The position numbers and the translations under genes were made by a program. Of a DNA stretch of 64,000 bases, positions 11,401 to 22,923 are shown in pieces (position 1 is the first letter of the stretch; every line of letters starts with the position of its first letter). Under the pieces are notes generated by a model. The model saw nothing but the letters and a program-made list of their open reading frames with translations. It was not told where the DNA came from and searched no databases. Source of the stretch: Nageia nagi (taxonomy: Eukaryota; Pinophyta). The stretch lies in assembly GCA_050084985.1 (NCBI GenBank), contig JBITNC010000002.1, positions 10,850,001 through 10,914,000 on the forward strand, read 5' to 3'.

Positions 11401-13010
11401 TTTTGGATGAAATTTATTTGAGGTTGAGGCTCTTGAAAAAACTCCTTAGTGGATTATTCTCAATCCAGAACAAATGAAGGCCATATAGAACTTGAGATCC
11501 TTAAGCTTCATAATATGTTTTAAGTTGAAGTTTATACCTTATAAGAACTAATTCTTTTTATATAAGTTCATTGATATGATTTTATTTTTTCTTGAGAGAT
11601 CTTAGCTTGCTCTCAAGTCAAGGCTAAACTAGAGTATTTCCAAAATTTCTACCTGCATATAAACATATGACTATACAAAAATGGTAATTGTTCGACTATC
11701 CTCCTTGCACTAGGAAATCCATCCTTCCTTTCCAACAAGCTATGAAAGTAGATTTGAAACTACGTAAATATGCACCATTGGAGGGGATGTAATAAAAAAG
11801 AAATTCCCATGATAAATCTTAATTTAAAAGATCATCAGAATTACACTCCTATAGAATTTCATACTAGATGGGCGTAGGATAAAAGAGGGTAAAAGATGAT
11901 TAAGGAATAAAATAAAAAGAAGAATTGATGGAAACTGTAACTTTATTATTAAGTTTCTTTTATAACATCTCCTGGTTCTGTATCAAAAATTGAATCAAAT
12001 GTATCAAAGAGTGAAGTTACACTAATATTCCATAATTGACAACTTGAGGTAAATCAAAAAAAGAGTTTGCTTTAAAAAAAACCATGCCTCTCTCTCTATT
12101 CTACATGCCAACATTGAGGATACATACAACCTTATTAGACATGAATTCTACTATGTTAAATCACCACAAATAATATATATTGTATTATACAAATTGCTTG
12201 CTAACTACTTCAAAACCTATGATGTTCTTCAACAATATTCAGAGTAAATAGTCAACAACTCTAGACAATGGTTGTTAACGTAAAAATGGATCTATGTAAT
12301 ACTATTGTTTAGAATACCTCTCCATGGGAGAAGTCTATTTTTCCATACAATAAGGAATATTATAATAATAATGCTTTTTATTGCTATATACAAAATACAA
12401 AATGCCCTTAGTGTCAAATACACCTACTAATTATTTGCAAATCAAATTCTACTATTTTAACTTTCTGTAAACATAGAAAATCAATCATACCAAACTTTTT
12501 TAATTCCTCTAACAATATACCTATGGGAGGCATTTGTAAGCCCTTTAATATTCCAAGATAGCACTTTCATGAAGACTGATTGAGGTGCATATCCCCATCA
12601 TTTTTTTAATTATTTGCTTTATTTTTCAAGCAATATAACTTTTATGCAAAGACTATTATGAGAGAGTTCATGAAAGCACTTTTTAGTTTGTCCTTCCTCT
12701 AAAGTCTATGAGGGGCTAAAAGAAATATGATTATTTTATTGGAGATAAAAGAAAATCTTGGTCCACCTATCTTAAAAATTAGTAATGAAATATAAAGGTG
12801 TGTGATTCATGTAATGTGTAAAGGGTTGTAAGTTTTTTTTCTTAGTGTTATGCTTGTGTTGATCATGGTAGAATAAAGACCTATGATTTTGAAACTTTTG
12901 AGGATAGTCACCTAACTAAAAAAGTTTGAACCAATATACTATTCCCCCAACATTTTTTTGTGTTATGGACAATATCCAACCATTTATAATAATAATCTCA
13001 CTCATAATAC
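8465..13010 (-). mobile_element. Decayed LINE-like retrotransposon, copy A
   Basis: Read on the minus strand, 12570-12538 gives MKVLSWNIKGL, the start motif of plant LINE-type apurinic endonucleases (LSWNIRGL). About 60 bases further on, 12488-12425 gives a FLCLQKVKI segment, which matches the CLQETK motif of the same domain. Downstream parts (to about 8465) are too degenerate to assign with certainty, although a long minus-strand open stretch remains at 9223-9639. Most of this sequence is duplicated at 34735-37930, except about 9840-11140, which is absent there. The 12640-13010 part, upstream of the endonuclease, recurs at 28240 and 37560. Confidence 0.55.
9840..11140 (-). pseudogene. Segment present only in LINE copy A, with RT C-terminal-like relic
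   Basis: This ~1.3-kb stretch is missing from the second LINE-like copy, so it is either an insertion here or a deletion there. The minus strand at about 11060-10860 translates to PTILYGCEI-stop-GGSISQHT-stop-KKIEQIQK-stop followed by VGLLPIESEA. This resembles the region after the palm of LINE-type reverse transcriptases, where YGCEIWG and W-KIE-IQ-F are typical. The first two stops would each be tryptophan codons (TGG to TAG) and the third a glutamine codon. The part at 9840-10850 carries no motif I recognise. Confidence 0.45.
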
Positions 13011-13019
13011 TTGTTAGAA

Positions 13020-13200
13020 TTTGTAACCATTACTTGGTTAGTTTAGTGAGATTATTCTCACATCCTTAGATTAGAGGATAATTTTTCATTAAAATATGGA
13101 GATTCATGTTCAAATCTTATCTTCTTGAACAAATGAACATAATTACAAATCCTAAAAAATGATGGTAGGTGGTAACGAGATCAGGTGTGAGCTTCAAATG
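13020..13200 (+). repeat. SINE-like segment, copy 1
   Basis: Contains an internal ATGTTCAAATC stretch resembling a pol III B box and a TTAGTTTAGTGAG stretch that could be a decayed A box. It is shared with 27295-27480 but not with the other duplicated blocks, so it may be a separate insertion. Weak assignment. Confidence 0.3.
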
Positions 13201-13229
13201 AATTTGATAAAAGTATTTATGGATCAATG

Positions 13230-13752
13230 TAGGAAAAAAGGGTAGAGTTGGGCTAAAACAATTTTAAGCAACACTATCAAACTTAATGTAGAAATAATTC
13301 TAACTTCAAAATTAAATTAAAATGAATTATTAATGCTTTGGATATTTCCTTTAAATTGGCATCAATCCCAACAATGCATTTGGATTTTGTAAAACTCAAA
13401 ATATTTGAATTTAATATGTAATTTAAATAAGATTATTCTATTTGGTTTTTTATTTAGTTATTTTGGAACTTGAGCTCAATCAAAGACCATTTGAGTTGAA
13501 GATTAACTTGACTTGCAAAATAGATCAGTCAACTTTAAAAAGGTATAACTTTTTGTAGATACATCTAATTGAGTTGATTCTTTTTGCATTGGATAATGTT
13601 CGATGATAAATTTATAATGAGTATACACATGCCTACCTTTGATGAAGGTTTAATCATCATATTAGATGTTTTCCTAAAAATTATCCAATCTATTGCATTT
13701 CAATCCATACACACTATGTTTCATCCCAATATAAACATATTTTAAAACAAAG
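13230..13752. repeat. Duplicated AT-rich block W, copy 1
   Basis: About 13240-13460 is shared with 27540-27760. The recurring landmarks are a run around AACACTATCAAACT and another containing AAATATTTGAATTTAATATG. No coding content. The gypsy element begins immediately to the right. Confidence 0.5.
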
Positions 13753-13757
13753 TATGT
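13753..13757. other. Target-site duplication TATGT, left
   Basis: TATGT precedes the gypsy 5' LTR and is repeated at 22648-22652 just after the 3' LTR. This is the 5-bp duplication expected from retroviral-type integration and fixes both element boundaries. Confidence 0.9.
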
Positions 13758-13867
13758 TGTTAACACATAAAAATGAATTTATGTTTTTAAATCAATAAAT
13801 TAATGAAATATGCTTGGCCTAACTATATGTCTTGAATGGATTAAAGTGATAATATCAGTGTTTGGCT

Positions 13868-13985
13868 TGAATATGAATATTGCATGGGTTATCTTGAATA
13901 TTGCATGGGTTATCTTGAATATTGCATGGGTTATCTTGAATATTGCATGGATTATCTTGAGTATTGCATGAATTATCTTGTTTAT
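13868..13985 (+). repeat. 21-bp tandem repeat in the LTR U3 region
   Basis: Units of the type TTGAATATTGCATGGGTTATC are repeated about five times. The 3' LTR copy (21910-22010) has one unit fewer. Repeats upstream of a TATA box often act as enhancer-like modules in LTRs. That role is inferred, not shown. Confidence 0.8.
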
Positions 13986-14067
13986 TGATGTGTTTATCTT
14001 AAATCTTGTGAATTAACCTTATTTATGTGGATGCATGCCGACCTATGGGCAGTATTATCTATTATCT

Positions 14068-14077
14068 ATATAAATAA
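14068..14077 (+). promoter_or_regulatory. TATA box of the gypsy LTR
   Basis: CTATATAAAT is followed by AAGGG in the first third of the LTR, downstream of the 21-bp repeats, and is conserved in the 3' LTR near 22090. It is the best candidate core promoter. Confidence 0.65.
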
Positions 14078-14654
14078 GGGATCTAATATTAAGTCCACAA
14101 TAACAAGGATACACATGATCCCGCGTATGGTCTTGTAAGTGGCTACCCCTTAAGGTATCTCTTGGTACTGCCTATAAGGCTGTGGTTTGTGTGCTTCCTT
14201 ACACGAGCTATCCTGACATCTGCGATCAATTCTGATATTATACTGCTATCTGAGACATCTACATTGAAGTTCTGGACTTAATCGAGAGGTCAAAACTATC
14301 AAACGAAGGCCATCGGTGCTCCTTTGTGAACGAAAGAACATCGTCGGTGCTCTTATACCACTGAAACAGACTACCCGCGGTCCTCTTTTTGCATCCTTGC
14401 AGGTCACGACATTGTGGGAAAGGCAGCTTATCATTATTACATCACCAATATCTGCATCTTTCGTTGTCAGGTACGTTCCATGAGGTAAGTACACAAATTA
14501 TAGTCTTGGTTGGTACAATTACACTTCTTAATTGGTTATGTTGTTTATTGTTATCTAGAATAAATTGCTATCCGTAGCTAGAATACAGATAATATTGAGT
14601 TTGTAGATATTTACCTATTTACTTATTTGCATGCTCAATTTTATTTGTAAACAT

Positions 14655-14674
14655 TTGGTGAACCCGACGTGAAG
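14655..14674 (+). other. Gypsy primer-binding site
   Basis: TTGGTGAACCCGACGTGAAG begins two bases after the LTR end, where a tRNA primer should anneal. TGG at the start pairs with a tRNA CCA terminus. I could not assign the tRNA species from memory. Confidence 0.6.
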
Positions 14675-14744
14675 TGCACATCATTATACTAAAACCCTAA
14701 AGGTTTTAGTTAAGACTAACATCTATTTTGTGAGTGTTTTAGTT

Positions 14745-16859
14745 ATGGAACAGCTTAAGTTATTCTTGCGTAGTCTTTCAAAAAGAGATTTGGATGAATT
14801 ATTGGTAGAAATCAGACATGATGATCCGGAGGGATCCGGAGGAATGCAAAATAACGCTGAAGGTGACAATAGTAATTTTCAGGCTACTATGGAAGGTATA
14901 CAGAGACAGATAGACAGATTGGCAAGGAGATCAGCTCTACCTAATGATTCTTTCGAATTTGGTAGTCCTTTATGTGATGAAATTCGTAGGCACATGCCAC
15001 CATCCGACTACAAAGAACCAAAATTCAGTAAGTTCAATGGTGAAGGAGATCCAAGAAGACATATACAGGGTTTCAAGGATGAGTGTGAACTCAAAATTGG
15101 TACAGACCAAAGATTGCAAGCTAAGTTCTTCCCCCAGAGCTTGGAAGGAGAGGCTCGAGAATGGTTTTATGCCTTACCTGAAGGGTCCATCACATCATTT
15201 GAGGAATTCAGTAATTTGTTTCTGGAGCAGTATAAGCATAACATCAAGAAGGAGATTATGCTATCAAATTTATGTGCTATCAAGCAAGACAGTGATGAAC
15301 AACTAGACAAATTTGTTGTAAGGTTTAAGAAGACATGGCAGCAAGTGAAGACAAGATTAATAGAAAAAGAGGTAAATAACATTTTTAAAGAAGCTATTAT
15401 ATTGCCCTTACAATCATATGTTATCGATTATACACATCTTACATTTTCCGATATGACATATAAACTGTTAGAGAAAGAAAAAGTCCTTGTGAAGCTAGGG
15501 CTTGTAAAGTATGATAATAATGAAAAGACAAAAGCAAAGGAGAGACCACAATCGCCAAAGAAAGAGAAAACTATTCATGTGGTTGAGAAGACAAGTGAGA
15601 CGAAGGAGAAGAAATATGTGAGATTTCCCATACCTCCAAGACATATCCTAAAAGACCTTGTGGTGAAAGGGTTGTTACAACCCTTACCTAAGCAGGAAGA
15701 AGACCCTACAGCAGAAAGACCCTCTTGGTATAAGGAAGATAGGTATTGCGAGTACCATCAGACTAAGGGCCATGCTACTAATGGGTGTGTAAGCCTTAGG
15801 GATAGGGTACAGAAACTCATAGAAGATGGATTTTATGTGTGTCCAGCAAAAGTTCAGGATGTGGAGGTAGAGCAACATGTCAATGTGATTTTCCACGAAG
15901 ATGTTTGTGTGGCACTCACAAGAGGGAAAGCTAGGGAAATGGTAGATCCAGTTACCTGCAAGAGGGAGTTACCAAAAGATCCTAGAAGTTTTGATTTAAT
16001 TGAGCAATTAAAAAGCACACCAGCTAAGGTTAGTCTCTTTGAGTTACTTCAGATTTCAGCACCTCATAGGGAGATGATGAATCAGGTTTTTAGGAATAGT
16101 CAGGTAGATCGAAATATTTCTATTGCTGCTTTTGCGGAAAAGGCTAAGATTTGGGGTAAAGGGGAAGTTATTGCATTTAACCCTAACGAGAAGCCTAGTA
16201 AGGATGTCACTAGGCTTCATCCACCTTTGTTCATTGAGGTGGAGGCCTTTGGAGTGACAGTTAAGAGGTCATTAATAAATGGAGGGGCAGCCCTGAATAT
16301 TGCTACCACTCACTTATTGGAGCAATTCGATCCAGATGTGTTACCTCCAAGGGAAGAAACCACCATGAAAGTTAAAGGATTTGATGGTATACCTAGAAAA
16401 TGTGCAGGAACTATTACACTACCAATTAAGGTTGGTAATAAAGTGCTTGATACTTTGTTTTATATCACGGAAGGAAAGCCTTCATTTAACTTTATCCTTG
16501 GAAGACCTTGGATAGATGATATGGAGGGAGTGGCATCAACGTTACATAGGTGTTTTAAATTCTACTTTGAGGGGAACATCTATAAGGTTGAGGCAGATGA
16601 ACAGATGGCTAAGCAGTGTAATCTTGTCCTCCCGGAGAGATTTGTTCCATGTGATGCGGAAGATGAAACCCTTCAAGACAGGAATGATCAGATTTACAGG
16701 AAAGCATTACAAAAAATTAACGTGATGGATATCGGGATTGGTTCATATGTTATCATGAATATCAATGAAATTAGTCAGGACAAAAACTTCAATAAACAGC
16801 AGCAAGGTAAGGAAGAGGAACGCCCGCGTTTCTTTTCAAAGATAGAGGACCACCGATGA
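14745..16859 (+). pseudogene. Gypsy gag-protease region
   Basis: An open stretch of about 704 codons from the ATG at 14745. A retrotransposon gag capsid domain lies at roughly residues 90-210 (GEGDPRRHIQGF, LEGEAREWFYALP). A CxxxHxxxxHxxxxC cluster (CEYHQTKGHATNGC) lies around residue 335, as in Tat-type gag. The aspartic protease is near residue 510. Where the family has an LVDGG-type active site this copy reads LINGGAALNI, so the catalytic Asp has become Asn (a G-to-A change). The frame stops at TGA 16857 but is in the same phase as pol downstream. I prefer ATG 14745 to the upstream GTG at 14730, which is simply where the open frame begins. Confidence 0.9.
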
Positions 16860-19800
16860 TCTTTTTCCGAGAAAGAAATGGAGAAAAATCAGTCAAGTAT
16901 AGTTCCGTGTTAAGGTGGTGATGACGTTGGTCAAGATAGAATCTCAGGAACAGTGTAGATCGACGAATGGGTAAGCAATTATTATGTTATTGATTACGAG
17001 ATTGATGAGGAAGATGCTATACACACTATAGATTTATTTCAGAATGATGATGCCTTTCTAGAAACATTAGGTGCTAGAACAGAATATGTAATAAGGCATG
17101 AAAGAAGAATGCAAACACATTGTCCAGATATACATGCTTATTTCGAGGGATCCAGAGATGATAATATTGAGGGGTTGGGAGAGTTACCATTCCCTTTGTC
17201 ATTAGAAGCTGAAGTTACCTGGTTAAATGAAGAAATTGAAGAAGTTAATATCAGTTCTCAAGAGACACCACGAATACTAAAAACAGGTAAGCTTCTTGAG
17301 GCACCATTGCAAAGTAAATTAGTTCAATCTTTTTATGATTATTCCGAGTTGTTTGCATGGTCTTACAAGGATATGCCAGGATTAGATGAGAACTTTGTGG
17401 TTCATAACCTGGTGGTCAAAAAGGGGGCAATTCCAGTAAAACAAAAGCCACAAAAAATGCCTTTTTAGGTTTCATTGCTCGTGAAGAAGGAAATAGAAAA
17501 ATTGCTAGAAGTCGGATTTATAAGATCCATTGACTACTCAGAATGGATGGCTAATGTAGTTCCAGTTAAGAAGCCTACAGGTGAAATTAGAGTGTGTACT
17601 AATTTTAGAGATCTCAACAAAGCTTGTCCAAAAGATGATTTCCCATTGCCTAACATAGATATGATCATTGACAGTTTAGCAGGATATGAAATGTTGTCAT
17701 TTATGGATGGCTTTTCGGGATATAATCAGATTAAAATCAAAGAAAGTGATCAACATAAAATAGCCTTTAGGACACCTTGGGGCAACTTTTGCTACAAGGT
17801 AATGCCGTTTGGTCTCAAGAATGCGGGAGCTACATACCAAAGAGCCATGACAGCTATGTTCCATGATTTTATTCATAAGACAGTTGAGGTATATGTTGAT
17901 GACATTTTGATTAAATCTAAGAACAAAGAGGATCATGTTCAAGATTTGAAAGCAACATTTGAGAGGATAAGACAGTACAAGTTAAGAGTTAAGCCACAGA
18001 AGTGTGTATTTGGTGTGTCATCAGGAAAACTCTTGGGGCATATTGTCTCAAGAAGAGGTGTGGAAGTGGATCCCAAAAAGATAAAAGCCATTACAGAAAT
18101 GGCACCTCCAACAAATCTCAAGCAATTAAGGAGTTTATAAGGTAAAATACAGGCCATCAGGAGATTTATATGCCAATTAACGGATAAGATAGCTCCTATG
18201 TCTCATCTACTTAAAAAAGATGTTGAGTTCAAATGGGATAATAAATGTCAGGAGTCATTTGACAAGATAAAAGAATATCTATTGCACCCACCAGTGTTAG
18301 CTCCATATAGGCATGGAGAACCCCTTTGGCTTTATGTCTCAGCTACAAAACATGCATTCGGAGTAATGCTTGCTAAGAAGGAGGAGGATGGTAAAGAGAG
18401 GGCTATCCATTTTGTCAGCAGGACATTGAGAGATTATGAGACTAGATACACTCCTATTGAGAAGTTATGTCAATGTGTGGTGTTTGCTACTGAAAAGTTG
18501 CAGCATTACCTAATCAATAGCACTACACATGTGCTTACATAGGCAGATCCATTGAGGTACTTAATGTCAAAGCCTTGCCTAGACGGAAGAGCAGCAAAAT
18601 GGGTCATGTTACTTCAAGAATTTGATCTCAGATTTGTCAAGCAGAAATCAATTAAGGGACAGGCAATCATAGATTTTGTGGTAGAATTCCCCATAGGGGA
18701 TAATACAGAGCTCAGAGAAGAATTAAAGGATGAATGTGCATTAACAGATATAGCAGAGGTTACAAAAAAGGACCGCCCGTGGTCTATTTATGACCATAAT
18801 AGGACAGTCAGCGCTCCATTTTCAAATGAATCTGAACCTTGGAAGTTATACTTTGATGGGTCCAGGTGTATGCATGGGTCAGGGGCAGGAATTGCATTAA
18901 TATCCCCATAGAATGACGTCATTCCTATGTCCTACAAATTGTCATTTGAATGCACTAACAATATGGCAGAATATGAAGCTCTTATATTGGGCTTGAAGGC
19001 AGCTATAGAAATTGGTATTTCACGGATACATATTTATGGAGATTCACAGCTAATAGTCAAACAGGTCAACGAGGTTTACAAGACCAAGGATGAAAAGCTT
19101 ATCCCTTATAGGGATTACGTTATCAAGTTACTCACACATTTCAAAGGATATCAATTGGAAAGTGTTCCAAGAAGTAGCAACAGATTGGCAGACGCAATGG
19201 CAAGCGCAGCATCGCTTATACCATTAGAAGTTGAGAGCAAAGAAACTAGCTTCACCATCAGAAGCTTAGAAACTTCATCCACTGCTGAAGAAAGTGAAGT
19301 ATGTGTGGTTCAAAGAGTTGGGTATGAGGAGAGTCCATGGTACCAACATATCTATAGATATTTGAAGGATGATTTTATTGATACTACTTTTGATAAGCGG
19401 GAGCAAATTAGAATCAAGAGACTTGCGACTAGGTACATTATCATTGGTAATGTGCTTTACAAAAGGTCATTTAATGGTATTCTTTTAAGGTGCCTTCTTA
19501 CTGAGGAAATTGCAACAGTGTTAGAACATGCCCATGGAGGGGCATGTGGAGGGCATTTTAATGGGAGATCAATTTTTGGCAAGCTAATCAGGATGGGTTA
19601 TTGGTGGCCTACCATGGAGCATGACTGCTTTGAGCATGTCAAGAAATGTGAACAATGTCAAAGGCACGCACACCTTGAGCTTACGCCAACTCAAGAATTG
19701 AATTATGTTACATCACCATGGCCTTTCTCTATGTGGGCTATGGATTTCATGGGAGTTATTAACCCACCATCCAGTGAGGGGCATAAGTTTATTTTAGTTG

Positions 19801-20597
19801 CTACAGAATATTATACAAAATGGGTTGAGGCTATCCCTTTAAAAATGGCTACACAGAAACATGTGATCAAGTTCATCAAGGAATACATCATTTGTAGGTT
19901 TGGTGTACCAAAAAGGTTGATTATGGACAATGGGACTAATTTCACAGGTAAGGATATCAAAGAATTTTGCCAGAAAATGAAGATTGAGCAAAGATTTTCT
20001 TCAGTTTACTACCCCCAAGGTAATGGGCAAGCAGTGGCTACAAATAAGACAATCAAAGGGATATTGGCCAAGAGTATCAAGAAGAATGGGAGAGATTGGC
20101 ATGAGCAATTACCTTATGCTTTATGGGCATATAGGACAAGTGAAAGGACAGCAACAGGGGCCACCCCATATTCTCTTGTGTTTGGAGATGAAGCAGTTAT
20201 TCCTCTTGAGATTGAGATCCCATCATTGAGAATTGCACTCAAGGATGTGATGAAGGAACCACAATATTTGGAGGCAAGAGTGAATCAACTTGAAGCACTA
20301 GACAAAAAGAGAATCACTGCATTAGAACACCTCAGAGCATATCAACAGAGGATTAAGAGATCATATGGAAAGAGAATGGTCCCTAAGGATTTTGAGGTTG
20401 GAGATATGGTCTTGCAGGAGAATATTTCCAATACTACAGCCAGAGATGAGCTTAAAGGAAAGTTTGAGCCCAATTGGGTGGGACCATACCTTATTATATA
20501 AGTATTTGGTAGGGGTGCCTACAGGTTGTCTACATTAGATGGGGAGATTCTCAAGAATCCCATTAATGCTAGGCATTTGAAGAAGTATTACATTTAG
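16860..20597 (+). pseudogene. Gypsy pol region: RT, two RNase H domains, integrase
   Basis: Continues in the same frame as gag-protease, with stops at 16911, 16956, 17466, 18138, 18540, 18909 and 20499 and a natural end at 20595-20597. RT spans about 17475-18140, with FRDLNKACPKDDFPLP, FMDGFSGYNQI and an intact YVDD. The RT-linked RNase H lies at 18200-18545. The archaeal-type RNase H (LYFDGSR, NNMAEYEALILGL, IYGDSQLIV) spans about 18840-19230. Integrase has an HHCC zinc region around 19530-19670 and a core with MDFMG and MDNGTNF. The third catalytic position reads GQAVATNK, where the family has GQAEATNK, so the active-site Glu has become Val. No frameshift was seen. Confidence 0.93.
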
Positions 20598-20868
20598 GTA
20601 GCCTGCGGGTCAATACGGGTGTCTGGGCGGTATCAAAGTATACTAAAGAAATGATCATGCGAGCAGACATCATAGAAGCAAATTAGAGAGTTAGTTTGAG
20701 GGTAGAAGAAGAGCACCCGCGCTCCATATCCGTTAAGAGTGGACCACCCGCATTCCTTTATCCAAAAAATAAGCTCGTCTAGGTATCATGGGTGCATCAC
20801 AGGTGTTTGATGAATGATATATCCAAGAGAATATTGCTTTGAGTTTCATGTTTGCAGACTTGAATGAT

Positions 20869-21074
20869 CAGCTTATCATGCCTATGAGTGGAGTCTCAGC
20901 TCCTGATAGTCAGCCTATCATGTGCCTACGAGTGGAGTCTCAGCTCTTGATATCAGCTTATCATGCCTATGAGTGGAGTCCCAGCTCCCATGATCAGCTT
21001 ATCATGCTTATGAGTGGAGTTTCAGCTCCCATTATCAGTTTATCATGCCTCTTGGTGGAGTGTCAGCTTCATCA
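20869..21074 (+). repeat. Tandem array, five ~41-bp units
   Basis: Five consecutive copies begin with CAGCTTATCATG or a close variant and contain GAGTGGAGTCTCAGCTC. The last unit is the most diverged. The array lies in the 3' untranslated part of the gypsy element. Confidence 0.85.
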
Positions 21075-21261
21075 GTTTATCACTTATTTTGCGGAGTTCG
21101 GTTCTTATGCAACTGCAGTACACCTTTTGGTGCGAAGGCTCAGTTGTGTGGAACTTAGCTCTCACATATCAGCTTATCATTATTTTGCGGAGTTCGAATC
21201 TTATGCAACTGCAGTACACCTCTCGGTGCGAAGGCTCAGTTGTGTGGAACTTAGCTCTCCC
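21072..21261 (+). repeat. Two ~96-bp tandem copies
   Basis: GCGGAGTTCG starts at 21091 and again at 21187. Both copies continue through ATGCAACTGCAGTACACC and GAAGGCTCAGTTGTGTGGAA with few differences. Confidence 0.85.
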
Positions 21262-21788
21262 CTGTGTGTTGTTATGTGTTATCATGTCTTATCTTGTGAG
21301 TCGGTTATGTGTGTTGTTATGTGTTATCATGTCTTGTCTTGTGAGTTGATCATGTGTGCTATCATGTCTTGTCTTGTGAGTTGGTTATGTGTGTTATCAT
21401 GTGTTGTCATGTTTTGTCTTGTGATGTGGTCTTGTCAAGTTGTTATCCGGTCGACATGTGTGGTCAAGTCGTTTGTCCTATCATTGTCATGTGTGTTGTC
21501 AAGTTTGTTGTCATGGGTCATTAGCATTGCAGTAAGATTATCAGATTATCAGATATATCAGGCTATCACCTTCTACAGCAAAATGCAAGGGGCAAGCATG
21601 CCCAAGGTAATATCAAAAGGGAATTTTCTCAACCTATGTCTAGTACTAATAAGCTTTATCATGATGTTGTTTAAGTTTAGAATGGTTAATGCTTATCATT
21701 GCTTATCAAAATTGTTTGCTATGATGTTGTGTTTTTACTTTGAATGCAAAATCTCAAGTCACCTCATGTTTCTTTCGATTTCACATCC

Positions 21789-21801
21789 AAAGTGGGGCAT
21801 C
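21789..21801 (+). other. Gypsy polypurine tract
   Basis: AAAGTGGGGCATC directly precedes the TGTTAAC start of the 3' LTR. A purine run at this place primes plus-strand DNA synthesis. Here it is separated from the LTR by a short pyrimidine-containing tail. Confidence 0.7.
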
Positions 21802-22647
21802 TGTTAACACATAAAAATGAATTTATGTTTTTAAATCAATAAATTAATGAAATATGCTTGGCCTAACTATATGTATTGAATGGATTAAAGTGATAATATC
21901 AATGTTTGGCTTGAATATGAATATTGCATGGGTTATCTTGAATATTGCATGGGTTATCTTGAATATTGCATGGATTATCTTGAGTATTGCATGAATTATC
22001 TTGTTTATTGATGTGTTTATCTTAAATCTTGTGAATTAACCTTATTTATGTGGATGCACGCCGACCTATGGGTAGTATTATCTATTATCTATATAAATAA
22101 GGGATCTAATAGTAAGTCCATAATAACAAGGATACACATGATCCCGCGTATGGTCTTGTAAGTGGCTACCCTTAAGGTATCTCTTGGTACCGCCTACAAG
22201 GCTGTGGTTTGTGTGCTTCCTTACACGAGCTATCCTGACATCTGCGATCAATTCTGATATTATATTGCTATCTGAGACATCTACATTGAAGTTCTGGACT
22301 TAATCGAGAGGTCAAAACTATCAAATGAAGGCCGCCGGTGCTCTTATACCACTGAAACGGACCGCTCGCAGTCCTCTTTTTGCATCCTTACAGGTCACGA
22401 CATCGTGGGAAAGGTAGCTTATCATCATTACATTGCTAATATCTGCATCTTTCATTGTCAGGTACGTTCCATGAGGTAAGTACACAAATTACAGTCTTGG
22501 TTGGTACAATTACACTTCTTAATTGGTTATGTTGTTGTTTATTGTTATCTAGAATAAATTGCTATCCGTAGCTAGAATACAGATAATATTGAGTTTGTAG
22601 ATATTTACCTATTTACTTATTTGCACGCTCAATTTTATTTGTAAACA
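21802..22647 (+). repeat. Gypsy 3' LTR (846 bp)
   Basis: Begins TGTTAACAC and ends AAACA, matching the 5' LTR with about 25 substitutions by eye, many of them C/T or G/A. It is followed by the TATGT duplication. Confidence 0.95.
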
Positions 22648-22652
22648 TATGT
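22648..22652. other. Target-site duplication TATGT, right
   Basis: Matches 13753-13757 exactly. Confidence 0.9.
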
Positions 22653-22923
22653 TTACTTATTTTAAGAATGTTTAGATGATGTTTTTTGCTTCCAATTTAG
22701 TTTTAGGAGTTATTATTTTTGGTGTTTGTTTTGCCTACTTATTGTTTAGCATGTTAGGATAATTTTAGGACTTCTAGATTTATGATTTTCCAAGATTGGA
22801 TTGTAACGAGTTATGTTTATCTAACTTGAATTTATATTTAGTTGGGTCTATATTTAGGTTTTTCCAAAACCTATATATGCATGTAATGAATTTGTTTTAA
22901 TCAATGAAACTTTATACTTTTCA
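22653..22923 (+). repeat. Probable end of an older LTR interrupted by the gypsy element
   Basis: The sequence has features of the 3' part of a plant LTR: an AAACCTATATATGCATGTAATG stretch, an AATCAATGAAAC run and a CA terminus, followed at once by a degenerate primer-binding motif. No second LTR copy was found in the window, so the assignment rests on position only. Confidence 0.45.

Larger units (their letters stand above)
13758..14653 (+). repeat. Gypsy 5' LTR (896 bp)
   Basis: Begins TGTTAACAC and ends AAACA. It is 50 bases longer than the 3' LTR. The difference comes from one extra 21-bp repeat unit near 13870-13980, an extra segment of about 32 bases around 14315-14347, and a 3-base loss near 14540. 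Confidence 0.95.
20598..21788 (+). other. Gypsy 3' untranslated region, repeat-rich
   Basis: About 1.2 kb between pol and the polypurine tract. It holds two tandem arrays and a low-complexity GTGTTATCATGTCTTGTC-type tract at 21265-21430. A 322-codon open frame at 20839-21807 crosses it and runs into the LTR, but its protein is built from the DNA repeats. Long repeat-bearing regions at this place are common in Tat-lineage elements. Confidence 0.8.
13758..22647 (+). mobile_element. Complete Ty3-gypsy (Tat-lineage-like) LTR retrotransposon
   Basis: 8,890-bp element with 5' LTR (13758-14653), primer site, one gag-pro-pol frame (14745-20597), a long repeat-rich 3' untranslated region, a polypurine tract and 3' LTR (21802-22647), flanked by TATGT duplications. 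Domain order is gag, protease, RT, RNase H, a second archaeal-type RNase H, integrase. The second RNase H is characteristic of the Tat lineage. The LTRs carry about 25 substitutions plus a few indels by eye (roughly 3%), so the insertion is older than the copia element at 45.7 kb. Eight in-frame stops and at least two catalytic changes make it inactive. Confidence 0.95.

Noticed and set aside
20839-21807. 322-codon open frame as a possible extra gypsy gene
   Set aside because: The translated residues repeat in step with DNA repeats and the frame runs into the LTR. Without comparative support it is best seen as a chance frame.
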